Part shown: in pieces, positions 26,866-36,346 of the stretch | Numbering within the stretch: the stretch's first letter is position 1 | Layout: every line of letters starts with the position of its first letter | Assembly: GCF_024228675.1 (NCBI RefSeq) | Contig: NZ_CP100461.1 | Span: 3,779,398-3,843,397 of the forward strand | Direction of reading: 5' to 3' | Source: Salinigranum marinum | Lineage (GTDB): Archaea > Halobacteriota > Halobacteria > Halobacteriales > Haloferacaceae | Length of the DNA: 64,000 bases | Translations under genes and position numbers: made by a program | Notes under the pieces: model-generated | What the model was told of the DNA's origin: nothing | The model's database searches: none | The model's input: the letters and a program-made list of their open reading frames with translations, nothing else

Positions 26866-27711
26866 GTGAGTCGCTCGACTCGCCCCCGCCGGTCGGCCCT
26901 GTTCACACCCGCCGACGACGCCGAGATGCTCCACAAGGCCGTGGGGACCGACGCCGACGCGTTCATCTTCGACCTGGAGGACGCGGTCCACCCCTCGATG
27001 AAGGAGACGGCCCGCGCGAACGTCCGCGAGGTCGTCCCGGAGCTCGACGTGGCCCGGGAGGTGGCAGTGCGGATCAACGCGCCCAGCACCGACTGGTTCG
27101 CGCGCGACGTGGCCACCGCCGTCGACGCCGGGGCGGACGCCGTGGCGCTTCCGATGGTCGAGTCGGGCCGCGACGTCCGCGAGACGTGGGCGACGCTTAC
27201 GGCGTTGACCGACGATCCGCCCCTGCTCCGGGCGACGATCGAGACGCCGACCGGCATGCACGCGGGTAGGGAGATCGCCGCCGCCTGTCGCGAGACCGGG
27301 GTCGAGAGTCTCGCGTTCGGCTTCGCGGACTACTGCAAGGCGATCGGCTCGCCGGGCACGCCCGACCGGGTTCGTGAGCGACTCGAACTGCTGACCGTCG
27401 AGTACGCCGCCATGGGCGGTGTCGACCCCGTCGCCTCCGTCCACCTCGACATCGGCGACGACGCGGGGCTCGAACGGGTCGCCGACCGCGCCAGCGAGAC
27501 GGGGTTCGTCGGGATGACGGCGATCCACCCCGGCCAGCTCGACGTGATCAACGAGGCGTTCACCCCGGACGAGGATGCGGTCGCGCAGGCGCGACGGCTG
27601 GTCAGTGCGTTCGACGACTCCGAGCGGGACGCACTCGAAGTCGAGGGCGTCTTCCTCGACACGGCGACCGTCGACCGCTACCGCCGACTGCTCGACCGCG
27701 TCCCGGAGTAA
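26866..27711 (+). CDS. HpcH/HpaI-CitE family lyase (malyl-CoA lyase-like)
   Basis: 281 residues from a GTG start only 1 bp after the ATPase stop, so part of the transporter operon. TIM-barrel family members cleave or form malyl-CoA, beta-methylmalyl-CoA or citramalyl-CoA with Mg. Seen here: RRSALFTPADD at the N-terminus, FIFDLEDAVHPSMKE with the metal-binding region, RINAPST with the CoA-site Arg, ATIETPTGMHAGREI, FGFADYCKAIG, and GMTAIHPGQLDVIN. Exact acyl-CoA is not decidable. The operon context suggests catabolism of an imported organic acid or peptide-derived carbon, which is inference. Confidence 0.85.
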   Translation: MSRSTRPRRSALFTPADDAEMLHKAVGTDADAFIFDLEDAVHPSMKETARANVREVVPELDVAREVAVRINAPSTDWFARDVATAVDAGADAVALPMVESGRDVRETWATLTALTDDPPLLRATIETPTGMHAGREIAAACRETGVESLAFGFADYCKAIGSPGTPDRVRERLELLTVEYAAMGGVDPVASVHLDIGDDAGLERVADRASETGFVGMTAIHPGQLDVINEAFTPDEDAVAQARRLVSAFDDSERDALEVEGVFLDTATVDRYRRLLDRVPE

Positions 27712-27766
27712 CACGCCGGCGGCGTCCGCGTCGCCCAACTGTCGCGGCCGCGTGCGAGCCGTTCGT

Positions 27767-27774
27767 CTTTTTTC
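27767..27774 (+). terminator. T-run terminator between convergent citE-like and acyl-CoA synthetase genes
   Basis: Six T at 27768-27773, 57 bp after the lyase stop, overlapping the end of the opposite gene; likely terminator of the transporter operon. Confidence 0.4.
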
Positions 27775-29890
27775 ACTCGCGGGTTCTGATCAGCGCGTCG
27801 ACGGCGACTGGCCCGTCGTCGGTCACGAGGATCGGGTTGAGGTCGAGTTCGGCGACCGCCTCGACCGTCGTGGCCAGGTCGCCGACGTTCACGAGCAACT
27901 CGACGAGCCCGTCGAGCGAGAGCGCGGGCCCGCCGCGTCGGTCGGCGAGGAGGTCCGCGAGCGCCGTCGTCTCGACCGCCTCCCGCGCGTCGTCCCGCGA
28001 GAACGGCGGCACCAACACCGCGCTGTCGTTCAGCGCCTCGACCAGGACGCCGCCGGGGCCGACCGTCACGAGCGAGCCGAACACCTCGTCCGGCGAGACG
28101 CCCGCGATGGCCTCGACGCCGTCGTCGACCATCGGCTGGACGAGCACGCCCTCGATCGCCTCGGTGGGGGCGCTGGCCCGGGCGGCCTCCGTGATCTCCC
28201 CGAAGGCGTCGCGGACCCCTTCGGCGGAGTCGACGCCGACCCGGACGGCACCGACGTCGGTCCGGTGTGGGAGCGCGGGTGAGTCGATCTTGAGGACGAC
28301 CGGGTAGCCGACCGCCTCCGCGGCGGCAACGGCGTCGTCCGCGGTCGTCGCGAGGTGCGTCTCCACGACCGGGACGTCGAACGCCGCGAGCAGGGCCTCG
28401 CTCTCGGCCCACGTGAGGACGCGCCCGCGCGGCGGGTCGACGGCGGGATCGTCGAGCCGCTCGTCGAGTTCGGGTCGGGTCGGTCGCTCCGCGAGTCGGT
28501 CGCGAGCGGCGGCGGCGTCGACGGTCGAGGCGACCGCGTCCATGCAGCGGCCGGGATCCTCGTACACGGGAATCGACCGCCGAAGCCGGGCGTACGGCGG
28601 GGTCTCGGTTGGGTCGTCGGGCTCTTTCCGCCCGGTCCAGAGGACGAACACCGGGTCGTCGGTGCGGTCGACGATGGCTTGGAGGTCGCCCGCGACGCGG
28701 GCGGCCCGTTCGTCCACGGCCGAGAGGCCGATGGCGAAGACGTAGGCGTCGAACGACTCGTCGGCGAACAGCGTGTCGGCGATCTCGGGGAGCACCTCGG
28801 CGCCGTAGCCACGGATGTCGGCGGGGTTGTGGAACGCGCCGAACGTGAGCAGTTCGTCCATCTCCAGCAGCGTTTCCTCGGTCTCGCCGGTGATGTCCGG
28901 GAGCGCGAGTCCGCGTTCGTCGGCCAGATCGGCGAGCAGGCTCGCCAGCCCGCCACTGGTCGACGCGACGGCGACGCGGCCGCCCTCGGGGGCGTCGTCC
29001 GTCGCGTGTGCGCTGGCCCGCGAGAGCAGGTCGGGGATGTCCGGGACGCGCTGGACGCCGGTCTGTCGGAACGCCGCCTCCCAGGCGTCGTCGTCGCCCG
29101 TGAGCGACCCGGTGTGTGAGAGGGTCGCGGCCTCGGCGACGTCCGACTGGCCGATCTTCACGGTGAGGACGGGCGTTCCGGCGCGGGTCGCGGCCTCGGC
29201 GACGCGCATGAACCGCTCGGGGTCGGTCAGCCCCTCGACGTACGCGCAGACGACGTCGACCGTCTCCTGGGCGGCGAGGTAGGCGACGTAGTCGCTGGTG
29301 GTGAGGTCGGCCTCGTTGCCGGTCGAGACGATGTGGCTGAAGTGGACGTCGTCGTCCGCGGCGCGCTCGAAGAAGGTGGTAAACGCGAGCGCACCGGACT
29401 GACTGACGAGGCCGATCGATCCCGGCTCGGGCTCGCGGGAACACGTCGCGGTCAGCGTCGCGCCGCGGGCCGCCATCACGCCGATGCAGTTCGGCCCGAC
29501 GACGCGGATCCCGACCTCGGCGGCAGTCGCGGCGAGTTCGGCCTCGAGTTCGGCCCCGCGCTCGTCCGCCTCGCCGAAGCCGGCGGCGACGACGAGCGCC
29601 ACGGGGACGCCGCGTTCGCCCGCCGAGCGAACGACGTCGACGACGTAGTCGCGGGGGACGCTGACGACGACGAGATCGACGGTCTCGGGCACGTCGTCGA
29701 TCGAATCGTAGCAGGGCCGATCCCACACCTCCTCGCGCTTCGGGTTCACGGGGTACAGCGAGCCGTCGAAGCCGTAGTCGAGGAGGTTGTCGATGAGGTT
29801 GCCGGCGTAAAACGAGTCCGGACTCGCGCCGACGACGGCGACGGAGTCTGGATCGAACAGGGGGGCGAGAGCTGGGGCGTCGACTGACAT
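27773..29890 (-). CDS. NDP-forming acyl-CoA (acetate-CoA type) ligase
   Basis: 705 residues with alpha and beta parts fused. It makes ATP from ADP, phosphate and an acyl-CoA (or the reverse). The N-terminal CoA-binding domain begins VAVVGASPDSFYAGN; next come the two succinyl-CoA-ligase-like domains (VGPNCIGVMAARG, GLVSQSGALAF, LTVKIGQSDVAEAATLSHTG) and the C-terminal ATP-grasp domain (VVLKIDSPALPHRTDVGAV, GVLVQPMV, ELDLNPILV). The start at 29890 (MSVDAPALAP) begins the CoA domain and has CGTAAAAACG (29912-29921) at the TATA position. Acetate is the best-known substrate in haloarchaea, but another carboxylic acid is possible. Confidence 0.88.
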   Translation of the reverse strand: MSVDAPALAPLFDPDSVAVVGASPDSFYAGNLIDNLLDYGFDGSLYPVNPKREEVWDRPCYDSIDDVPETVDLVVVSVPRDYVVDVVRSAGERGVPVALVVAAGFGEADERGAELEAELAATAAEVGIRVVGPNCIGVMAARGATLTATCSREPEPGSIGLVSQSGALAFTTFFERAADDDVHFSHIVSTGNEADLTTSDYVAYLAAQETVDVVCAYVEGLTDPERFMRVAEAATRAGTPVLTVKIGQSDVAEAATLSHTGSLTGDDDAWEAAFRQTGVQRVPDIPDLLSRASAHATDDAPEGGRVAVASTSGGLASLLADLADERGLALPDITGETEETLLEMDELLTFGAFHNPADIRGYGAEVLPEIADTLFADESFDAYVFAIGLSAVDERAARVAGDLQAIVDRTDDPVFVLWTGRKEPDDPTETPPYARLRRSIPVYEDPGRCMDAVASTVDAAAARDRLAERPTRPELDERLDDPAVDPPRGRVLTWAESEALLAAFDVPVVETHLATTADDAVAAAEAVGYPVVLKIDSPALPHRTDVGAVRVGVDSAEGVRDAFGEITEAARASAPTEAIEGVLVQPMVDDGVEAIAGVSPDEVFGSLVTVGPGGVLVEALNDSAVLVPPFSRDDAREAVETTALADLLADRRGGPALSLDGLVELLVNVGDLATTVEAVAELDLNPILVTDDGPVAVDALIRTRE

Positions 29891-30208
29891 CGGCTGAACT
29901 GGCTCGCCGCCCGTAAAAACGTTTGATAAATCGTTGTAGTTGTGACGGCGCAGTGACCCGACGGAGGGACTCGCCTTCGGGTACTCCCGCGGGAACCATG
30001 TGCGTTTTTCCCCTCCGGAGCGAAGAGACGAGCGGTGGCAGTGACGACAGTTACCCCCTCCGAGCCCCGTGTGACGAGGCATTTCCCCGAGCCACCGTTC
30101 TGACGACCCGGATCCGCGACGCTCGCCGACGAGCGTGAGCGCCGAGCCGCGTGCATCGAACCCACACAGCCGCGCGCCGATTATCCGTCTACTCGACGAG
30201 ACGCGTGT
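29891..30208. other. 318-bp divergent intergenic region
   Basis: Holds the promoter of the acyl-CoA ligase on its left side and a possible TATA element for the DUF3179 gene (GATTATCCG near 30177-30185). Between them is moderately AT-rich sequence with no open frame that looks coding and no clear RNA. Confidence 0.4.
29912..29921 (-). promoter_or_regulatory. TATA-like element of the acyl-CoA ligase gene
   Basis: CGTTTTTACG on the minus strand, 22-31 bp before the ATG at 29890; also a self-complementary-looking element. Confidence 0.4.
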
Positions 30209-31075
30209 ATGGACGACTCCCGCGCGCCGACCCGCCGTCGACTCCTCGCGGTGCTCGCCGCCGGTGTCACGGGCGCGTTCGCCGGCTGTGCGACCGACGC
30301 GCCGCGCGCTGCCGACGGGGAGACGGCGGTGACGGCGACACCGAGGCCGTCGCCGACGGCCCCCGACCGCGGCGCGTTCGCCGTCGACGGAACGCCCGTT
30401 CCCGTCGAGGAGCGCGACAGCCTCGGGGAGTGGGGGCTCCCTTCGACGATCTGTCGGGCGGAGATCGTCGAGGACACGGGGATCCGCGCCATCGTCGAAC
30501 CCGTCTTCGGCGACAGCTGGGAGGAGATCGCGGTCGAAGAGCGGTACCGGATGGGGTTCGAGGTCGGCGACGGCCTCACCGACGACAGCTACGTCATCGG
30601 CGTGACGAGCGCCGACGGCGACCAGGCCCGCGCGTACCCGCTGTCGGTGGTCTGGTGGCACGAGATCGTCAACGACAGCCTCGACGGGCCGCTGCTCGTC
30701 ACGTTCTGTCCGATCTGCCAGTCGGGGATGGTCGCCGAGCGGCTCGTCGACGGCGAGCCGACCGTCTTCGGCGTCACGGGACAGCTCTGGCAACCCCCAC
30801 GGATCTACACCGAGACCGCGAAAACCGACGGCCGCGTCTTCGGCGCGAGCGCGACCGACGGCGAGGCCGAGGTCCGGAACTCGGGGAACCTCGTCCTCTA
30901 CGACGGGCGCACGCGAAGCTACTGGAGCCAACTCCTCGCCCGCGCCATCTGCGGCGAGCGCGAGGGCGATCGGCTCACGATCCGCCCCTCGACGGTGGTT
31001 CGCTGGGGGGAGTGGCGCGCCGACCATCCGGAGACGGACGTTCTCCTGCCGCCGCCGCACTCGACGGTGATGTGA
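30209..31075 (+). CDS. DUF3179 Tat lipoprotein
   Basis: 288 residues. The N-terminus has RRR, a hydrophobic run and a lipobox ending FAGC (about Cys28), then an acidic Thr/Pro linker, so an extracellular lipoprotein. The DUF3179 domain shows YPLSVVWWHEIVND, TFCPICQSG (two Cys in a CxxC) and LVLYDGRTRSYWSQ. Function is unknown; the paired Cys and conserved His/Trp suggest metal or redox chemistry, which is only inference. Halorhodopsin follows 54 bp later on the same strand with its own AT-rich box. Confidence 0.85.
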   Translation: MDDSRAPTRRRLLAVLAAGVTGAFAGCATDAPRAADGETAVTATPRPSPTAPDRGAFAVDGTPVPVEERDSLGEWGLPSTICRAEIVEDTGIRAIVEPVFGDSWEEIAVEERYRMGFEVGDGLTDDSYVIGVTSADGDQARAYPLSVVWWHEIVNDSLDGPLLVTFCPICQSGMVAERLVDGEPTVFGVTGQLWQPPRIYTETAKTDGRVFGASATDGEAEVRNSGNLVLYDGRTRSYWSQLLARAICGEREGDRLTIRPSTVVRWGEWRADHPETDVLLPPPHSTVM

Positions 31076-31129
31076 CCGACGGCCCTTGATCGGCAATCAA
31101 CTTATCTCGCCTCAGTCCTGCGCTCCGGT

Positions 31130-31975
31130 ATGGTGCGACACGACAGCCTGTCGACGCTCGCAGAGGTACCGCTGCAGACGACACAGACCGAGGTGCTCCG
31201 GTTGATCCAGGAGAACGCTTCGCTCAACGCGTCGCTGTGGGTGAACATCGCGCTCGCGGGGCTCTCGATCCTCCTGTTCGTCGCGATGGGACGCCGCATC
31301 GAGTCGGCCCGGGCGCGGCTCATCTGGGTGGCGACGCTGCTCGTCCCGCTGGTCTCGATCTCGAGCTACGCCGGGCTCGCGTCGGGGCTGACCGTCGGCC
31401 TGCTGGAGATGCCGGCGGGCCACGCCCTCGCCGGCCAGGAGGTGCTCTCGCCGTGGGGTCGCTATCTCACGTGGACGTTCTCGACGCCGATGATCCTCCT
31501 CGCGCTCGGGCTGTTGGCCGGGACCGACCGGACGAAGCTGTTCACGGCCATCACGATGGACGTCGGGATGTGCGTCACGGGGCTCGCCGCGGCGCTCATC
31601 ACCTCGTCGTACCTGCTCCGGTGGGTGTTCTACGGCATCAGCTGTGCCTTCTTCATCGCCGTCCTGTACGTGCTCCTCGTCGAGTGGCCGCAGGACGCGG
31701 CGGCCGCCGGCACGAGCGAGATCTTCGGCACGCTCAAACTGCTGACGGTCGTCCTCTGGCTCGGCTATCCGATCCTCTGGGCGCTGGGGAGCGAGGGCTT
31801 CGCCCTGCTCGACGTCGCGACCACCTCGTGGGGCTACTCGCTGCTCGACATCGGCGCGAAGTACGTCTTCGCGTTCCTGTTGCTCCGGTGGGTCGCGGCG
31901 AACGAACGCGTCGTCGACGCCGTCACGCCGGGCCGCTCGACGGGCGCGGAGACCGCGACCCCGGCCGACGACTGA
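31130..31975 (+). CDS. hop: halorhodopsin (light-driven chloride pump)
   Basis: 281 residues with seven membrane helices. It pumps chloride into the cell using light absorbed by retinal. The helix-C motif is Thr114, Ser118, Ala125 (RYLTWTFSTPMILLALG), the T-S-A pattern of chloride pumps instead of the D-T-D of bacteriorhodopsin. The Schiff-base lysine is Lys244 in LDIGAKYVFAF. AACTTATCTC (31099-31108) upstream of the ATG is a plausible TATA element. No bop regulators or carotenoid genes are next to it. Confidence 0.93.
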   Translation: MVRHDSLSTLAEVPLQTTQTEVLRLIQENASLNASLWVNIALAGLSILLFVAMGRRIESARARLIWVATLLVPLVSISSYAGLASGLTVGLLEMPAGHALAGQEVLSPWGRYLTWTFSTPMILLALGLLAGTDRTKLFTAITMDVGMCVTGLAAALITSSYLLRWVFYGISCAFFIAVLYVLLVEWPQDAAAAGTSEIFGTLKLLTVVLWLGYPILWALGSEGFALLDVATTSWGYSLLDIGAKYVFAFLLLRWVAANERVVDAVTPGRSTGAETATPADD

Positions 31976-32088
31976 GACGGACTGTTGCTGGGTACTGGTC
32001 GATCGCGGGCCGTCCCGCGATCCGGTCGTGACTGACGGCAGTCCGTCCGACGCGTCGAACCCCTGCCGACTTTGTACGGCGCGCGTGA

Positions 32089-33024
<936 letters not shown>

Positions 33025-33025
33025 C

Positions 33026-33646
33026 TCAGGCCGTGACGAACTTCAGCAGGTCGTCTCGCTTCTGGTCGTGGAAGTGGGTCCGGAGCGCTTCGAGGAGGGG
33101 TTCGACGCTCCCGCGCTTGGCGCTGACGGGCGCGACCGTCTCGCGCCACTGCTGCCACGGCGGGAGCAGTCCCAGCCGGTCACAGAGTTCGTTCAGCCGC
33201 TCGTCGCGGTCGTCGACCTTGTCCATCTTGTTGACGGCGACGACCGTCGGAATCTCGAGTTCCCGGAGGAAGTGGAACAGTTCGACGTCGTGCGGCACCT
33301 CGCCCGCGTCGGCGTGGCGGTCGATGATATCGACGGCGGCCTTCCCGTCGACGACGACGACGCCGACGAGCACCCGGTCGGCGTTCGCCTCGAGGTAGCG
33401 GACGACGTCGGTCTTGATCTGCTCGCGTCGCTCCTCGCTCACGCCGGACATGAAGCCGAACCCCGGGAGGTCGGTGAACATGAACTTCTCGGGGGCCCAG
33501 TCGAAGTGGTTCGGCTGGCGGGTGACGCCGGGTTTCTTCCCCGTCTTCACCGCGTGCCCGGTGAGTTCACGCATCAGCGTCGACTTGCCCACGTTCGACC
33601 GTCCCACGAGCACCACTTCGTCGCGGTCGGGTCGGTTCTCGAACAT
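33026..33646 (-). CDS. engB: EngB/YihA-family GTPase
   Basis: 206 residues, a TrmE-Era-EngA-YihA class GTP-binding protein; in bacteria EngB helps assemble the large ribosomal subunit. G1 is GRSNVGKST (about residues 16-24), G3 is TDLPGFG, G4 is NKMDK and G5 is PVSAKRG. The archaeal form is expected at this length. GTGTTATCC, about 30 bp upstream of the ATG on the minus strand, may be its TATA element. Tail to tail with the dehydrogenase gene. Confidence 0.92.
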   Translation of the reverse strand: MFENRPDRDEVVLVGRSNVGKSTLMRELTGHAVKTGKKPGVTRQPNHFDWAPEKFMFTDLPGFGFMSGVSEERREQIKTDVVRYLEANADRVLVGVVVVDGKAAVDIIDRHADAGEVPHDVELFHFLRELEIPTVVAVNKMDKVDDRDERLNELCDRLGLLPPWQQWRETVAPVSAKRGSVEPLLEALRTHFHDQKRDDLLKFVTA

Positions 33647-33771
33647 ACCGTCGGTACACCGTAGAGGCGGATAACACCCACGAGTCGGCCGGCCCGTCGC
33701 CGAACCGGTGGGGTCGGGACGGGTCGAGCACGGAGGCGTGGGCTTTTCACGCCGCCGACTGAACCCGGAGT

Positions 33772-34557
33772 ATGGAGCGTCCCGACGGTGGCTCGTTCGC
33801 CGACGCCGCGGACCGCGACACCGCGCGGAGCGTCGACACGCCCGCGCCGTCCGACGCCGACGTCCGCGGCCCCACGGTCGTCTGCCGGCTCCACTCCCGG
33901 GAGCGCGACCACCGCCGCGCGGGGGACACGCCGCCGACGCTCACCCTCCAGCCGTGGACCCCGCGGGGTGCCGCCGCGACGTACGTCGCGTGGGCGGTCG
34001 ACGACTGCGGCGGGCACTTCGGCGTCTTCGACCGCGGGCAGGAGCGACTCCTCCTCGGCGAGGGGACGCCCGCCGGTCGGCGGTGGCGGCCGGTGGTCGA
34101 GACCGGCCCCGCGAGCGACCACCTCGCCGACGCCACGCCCGACCTCAGGCCGTCGGTCCCCCGCGCGAGCGCGGCGTCGGTCGAAACGCCCGTCCGACAC
34201 CCGAAGCCGGCCGACGCGGCCGCCGCGGGCGAGACGCGCGCCCTCGCGCTGGAGTCGTGGACCCGTCCGGTCACGGCGTACGTCCAGCCGTGGCGGCCGC
34301 TCAACGGCGGTGCCGTCTACGTCGCCTGCCGCATCGACGACCCGCACGACCGCTTCTCGTACCACGGCTGGTTCGGCACGCTCGACGACGGCGTCCTCAG
34401 GCTCGGTCGCCGGCCCGCGCCGGCGTTCGTCGCGATCGACCTCCACGAGTCGGCGGCGCTCGCCGCCGACCGCGCCGAGCTGGTCCCCGACCGGCTCTCG
34501 ACGCGCGTCGTGAGCGAGGTGGTCGCCGTCGACCCCGGCTCAGAACGTCAGGTGTGA
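33772..34557 (+). CDS. unknown protein with an internal domain duplication
   Basis: 261 residues, no family recognised, no signal or membrane segment. Two similar units are visible: residues about 62-104 ([20 protein letters not shown], then [15 protein letters not shown]) and about 167-215 ([20 protein letters not shown], then [15 protein letters not shown]). Each is a PW-P...YVA...DD...G-F/G...LG pattern, probably a small beta domain. The gene overlaps the convergent Rieske gene by 18 bp at its 3' end. Confidence 0.65.
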   Translation: MERPDGGSFADAADRDTARSVDTPAPSDADVRGPTVVCRLHSRERDHRRAGDTPPTLTLQPWTPRGAAATYVAWAVDDCGGHFGVFDRGQERLLLGEGTPAGRRWRPVVETGPASDHLADATPDLRPSVPRASAASVETPVRHPKPADAAAAGETRALALESWTRPVTAYVQPWRPLNGGAVYVACRIDDPHDRFSYHGWFGTLDDGVLRLGRRPAPAFVAIDLHESAALAADRAELVPDRLSTRVVSEVVAVDPGSERQV

Positions 34558-34965
34558 CGTCGAACTCGGCTCGTCGTCGCCGTCGTCGACCCCGCCCTCG
34601 TGGGCGAACGTGACGGCCGCGTCGGTGAGGTAGACGTCGCCGTCGTCGACCGCCACGTCGACCGCCGAGAGGTACGACTCCGCGGCCTTTCCGTTGTCAC
34701 AGTAGCCCGTGCAGGTGTCGAACATCGAGCCGTGTTTCGGGCAGACGACCTCCCCGTCGCGGACCGCGGCACCGAACCCCCGGTCGAGGCGCTGGTCGGT
34801 CTCGTGCTGGCAGAAGTTCCGCCACGCCGCCACCGCGTCGCCCTCGCCGTCGGCACACCGGACGAGGATCACCTCCTCTTCGGTGCCGTCCCGCTCCCGA
34901 ACGGTGAACAGCACCGAGCCGTCTTCGGGCACGTCGTCGACCGCCGCGAGTCGCGTTCGCGTCAT
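34540..34965 (-). CDS. Rieske [2Fe-2S] protein
   Basis: 141 residues, a soluble Rieske ferredoxin. Cluster ligands are Cys52/His54 (FCQH) and Cys75/His78 (CPKHG); two further Cys follow in FDTCTGYC. A long acidic C-terminal tail ends the protein. The start at 34965 is set by the domain border and by GGTAAACG (near 34990) at the TATA position. Likely an electron carrier to an oxygenase or reductase; the partner is not in the neighbourhood. Confidence 0.9.
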   Translation of the reverse strand: MTRTRLAAVDDVPEDGSVLFTVRERDGTEEEVILVRCADGEGDAVAAWRNFCQHETDQRLDRGFGAAVRDGEVVCPKHGSMFDTCTGYCDNGKAAESYLSAVDVAVDDGDVYLTDAAVTFAHEGGVDDGDDEPSSTSHLTF

Positions 34966-35102
34966 GCCCGACGCGTCGCCTCGCGGGCGGGTAAACGTAC
35001 CGCGCGTCGCGCGACGCCGCGGCCGCCGCACGGGATCGATCCGCTGGCCCTCTCTGTCACGGTCGACCCAACGGTTATGCGACCGACCGGCGTACACCCT
35101 CC

Positions 35103-35999
35103 ATGGGTTCGTACGGTGACATTTTGATCCCGACCGACGGAAGCGAGTCGGCCGAGCGGGCCGCACAGCACGGCCTGGTACTGGCGGCAGCGTACGACGC
35201 CACGGTCCACGCGCTCACCGTCGTCGACGAGCGTGACTACGACGGGGCCACGCTCGACACGGAGACGGCGTTCGACGACGGACGGACGGACGCCTCCCAG
35301 GACGCGCGGCGGGCGGTCGACGCGGTCGCCGATCTCGCCGAAGACGGCGCGGCCGTCACGCACGTCGAGGTCGGCGTCCCGTCGGAGGCGATCCTCGCGT
35401 ACGTCGCCGACGCCGGCGTCGACCTCGTCGTGATGGGGACGCACGGGCGAACCGGCGTCGGTCGGTTCGTCATCGGGAGCGTCGCCGAGAAGGTGGTCAG
35501 GCGCGCCGACGTTCCCGTGGTGACGGTCCGCGCCGCCGAGACCGCCCCGCGGTGGCCGCCGATCGACCGTATCCTCGTGCCGACCGACGGGAGCGACGAA
35601 TCGTTCTCGGCGCTGCCGCACGCGCTCGACATCGCCGACCGGTTCGACGCCACGGTTGACGCCTTCTCGGTCGTCGACGAGCGGGCGAAGTCGACGTTCT
35701 ACAACGTCGGAACGGCGCTGGAGGACCTGGTCGGCGGGCTGCAGACGACGGCCGAGGCCGCCACCGGGCGGATCGAGCGCGAGGCCACAGCGCGCGGGGT
35801 CGACGTGTCGACGACCATCGTTGAGGGGCTGCCGTCCCGGGCGATCTGCGACCACGCGGACGAGTCGGGGGCCGACCTCGTCGTCATGGCCTCTCACGGG
35901 CGAACCGGACTCGCCCACTACCTCCTCGGGAGCGTCGCCGAACGCGTCGTGCGGAACTCCGTCGTCCCGGTGCTCACCGCGCCCGTCGAGGACGTCTGA
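35103..35999 (+). CDS. double-domain universal stress protein (UspA)
   Basis: 298 residues made of two UspA domains. Each begins with the strand ILIPTDGSE / ILVPTDGSD and ends with the ATP-binding G-x2-G-x9-G-(S/T) loop (GTHGRTGVGRFVIGSVAEK and ASHGRTGLAHYLLGSVAER). Cytosolic; the role is a nucleotide-binding stress regulator by family. It forms the left border of the accessory island that starts just behind it. Confidence 0.93.
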   Translation: MGSYGDILIPTDGSESAERAAQHGLVLAAAYDATVHALTVVDERDYDGATLDTETAFDDGRTDASQDARRAVDAVADLAEDGAAVTHVEVGVPSEAILAYVADAGVDLVVMGTHGRTGVGRFVIGSVAEKVVRRADVPVVTVRAAETAPRWPPIDRILVPTDGSDESFSALPHALDIADRFDATVDAFSVVDERAKSTFYNVGTALEDLVGGLQTTAEAATGRIEREATARGVDVSTTIVEGLPSRAICDHADESGADLVVMASHGRTGLAHYLLGSVAERVVRNSVVPVLTAPVEDV

Positions 36000-36107
36000 G
36001 GTGGCGCAGGCCCCGTGATGCGACGCGGGGGACCGACTCGTCCCCGCCGGCAGGGCGGCCGGGCGATGCGGACGTACAACGGTCGTCGGTCCGTCGTCCG
36101 GGACCTC

Positions 36108-36188
36108 ATGGACAAGCAGGCGTTGCGAGAGCGGATCTGGGACGAGTTGGAAGACAGCGGCGAGGCGCGGTTTCCGTCCCCGCCCTGA
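36108..36188 (+). pseudogene. 5' fragment 1 of a cyclo-ligase gene (26 codons, then stop)
   Basis: ATG to TGA gives 26 residues beginning MDKQALRERIWDEL and ending EARFPSPP, the same as the start of the intact gene at 36347. The homology stops exactly after the PP codons, where the intact copy continues HGRIPNF. GC is as high as in the core genome, so this is probably the true 5' end of the native gene; a matching decayed 3' part lies at 41096-41484. Confidence 0.8.
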
Positions 36189-36226
36189 GGTGACGATATA
36201 CTCGTGCGGAGCCGAACGGTTGGCAC

Positions 36227-36307
36227 ATGGAGAAACAGGACCTTCGTGAGCGAGTGTGGGACTAACTCGGGGAGAGTGGAGAGGCCCGTTTTCCGTTTCC
36301 GCCGTAA
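36227..36307 (+). pseudogene. 5' fragment 2 of a cyclo-ligase gene (with internal stop)
   Basis: Starts 119 bp after fragment 1. It translates MEKQDLRERVWD, then a TAA at 36263-36265, then LGESGEARFPFPP and TAA. It ends at the same codon as fragment 1. Both fragments are followed by a related spacer, (TGA/TAA)GGTGA(C/G)GAT(A/G)TACT, which looks like a promoter remnant. Confidence 0.8.
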
Positions 36308-36346
36308 GGTGAGGATGTACTAGTACGGCGGACTGCAATTGGGAGT

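Noticed and set aside
29333-29887. Plus-strand frame inside the acyl-CoA ligase gene
   Set aside because: Composition is that of an antisense shadow and the opposite frame has all ligase motifs.
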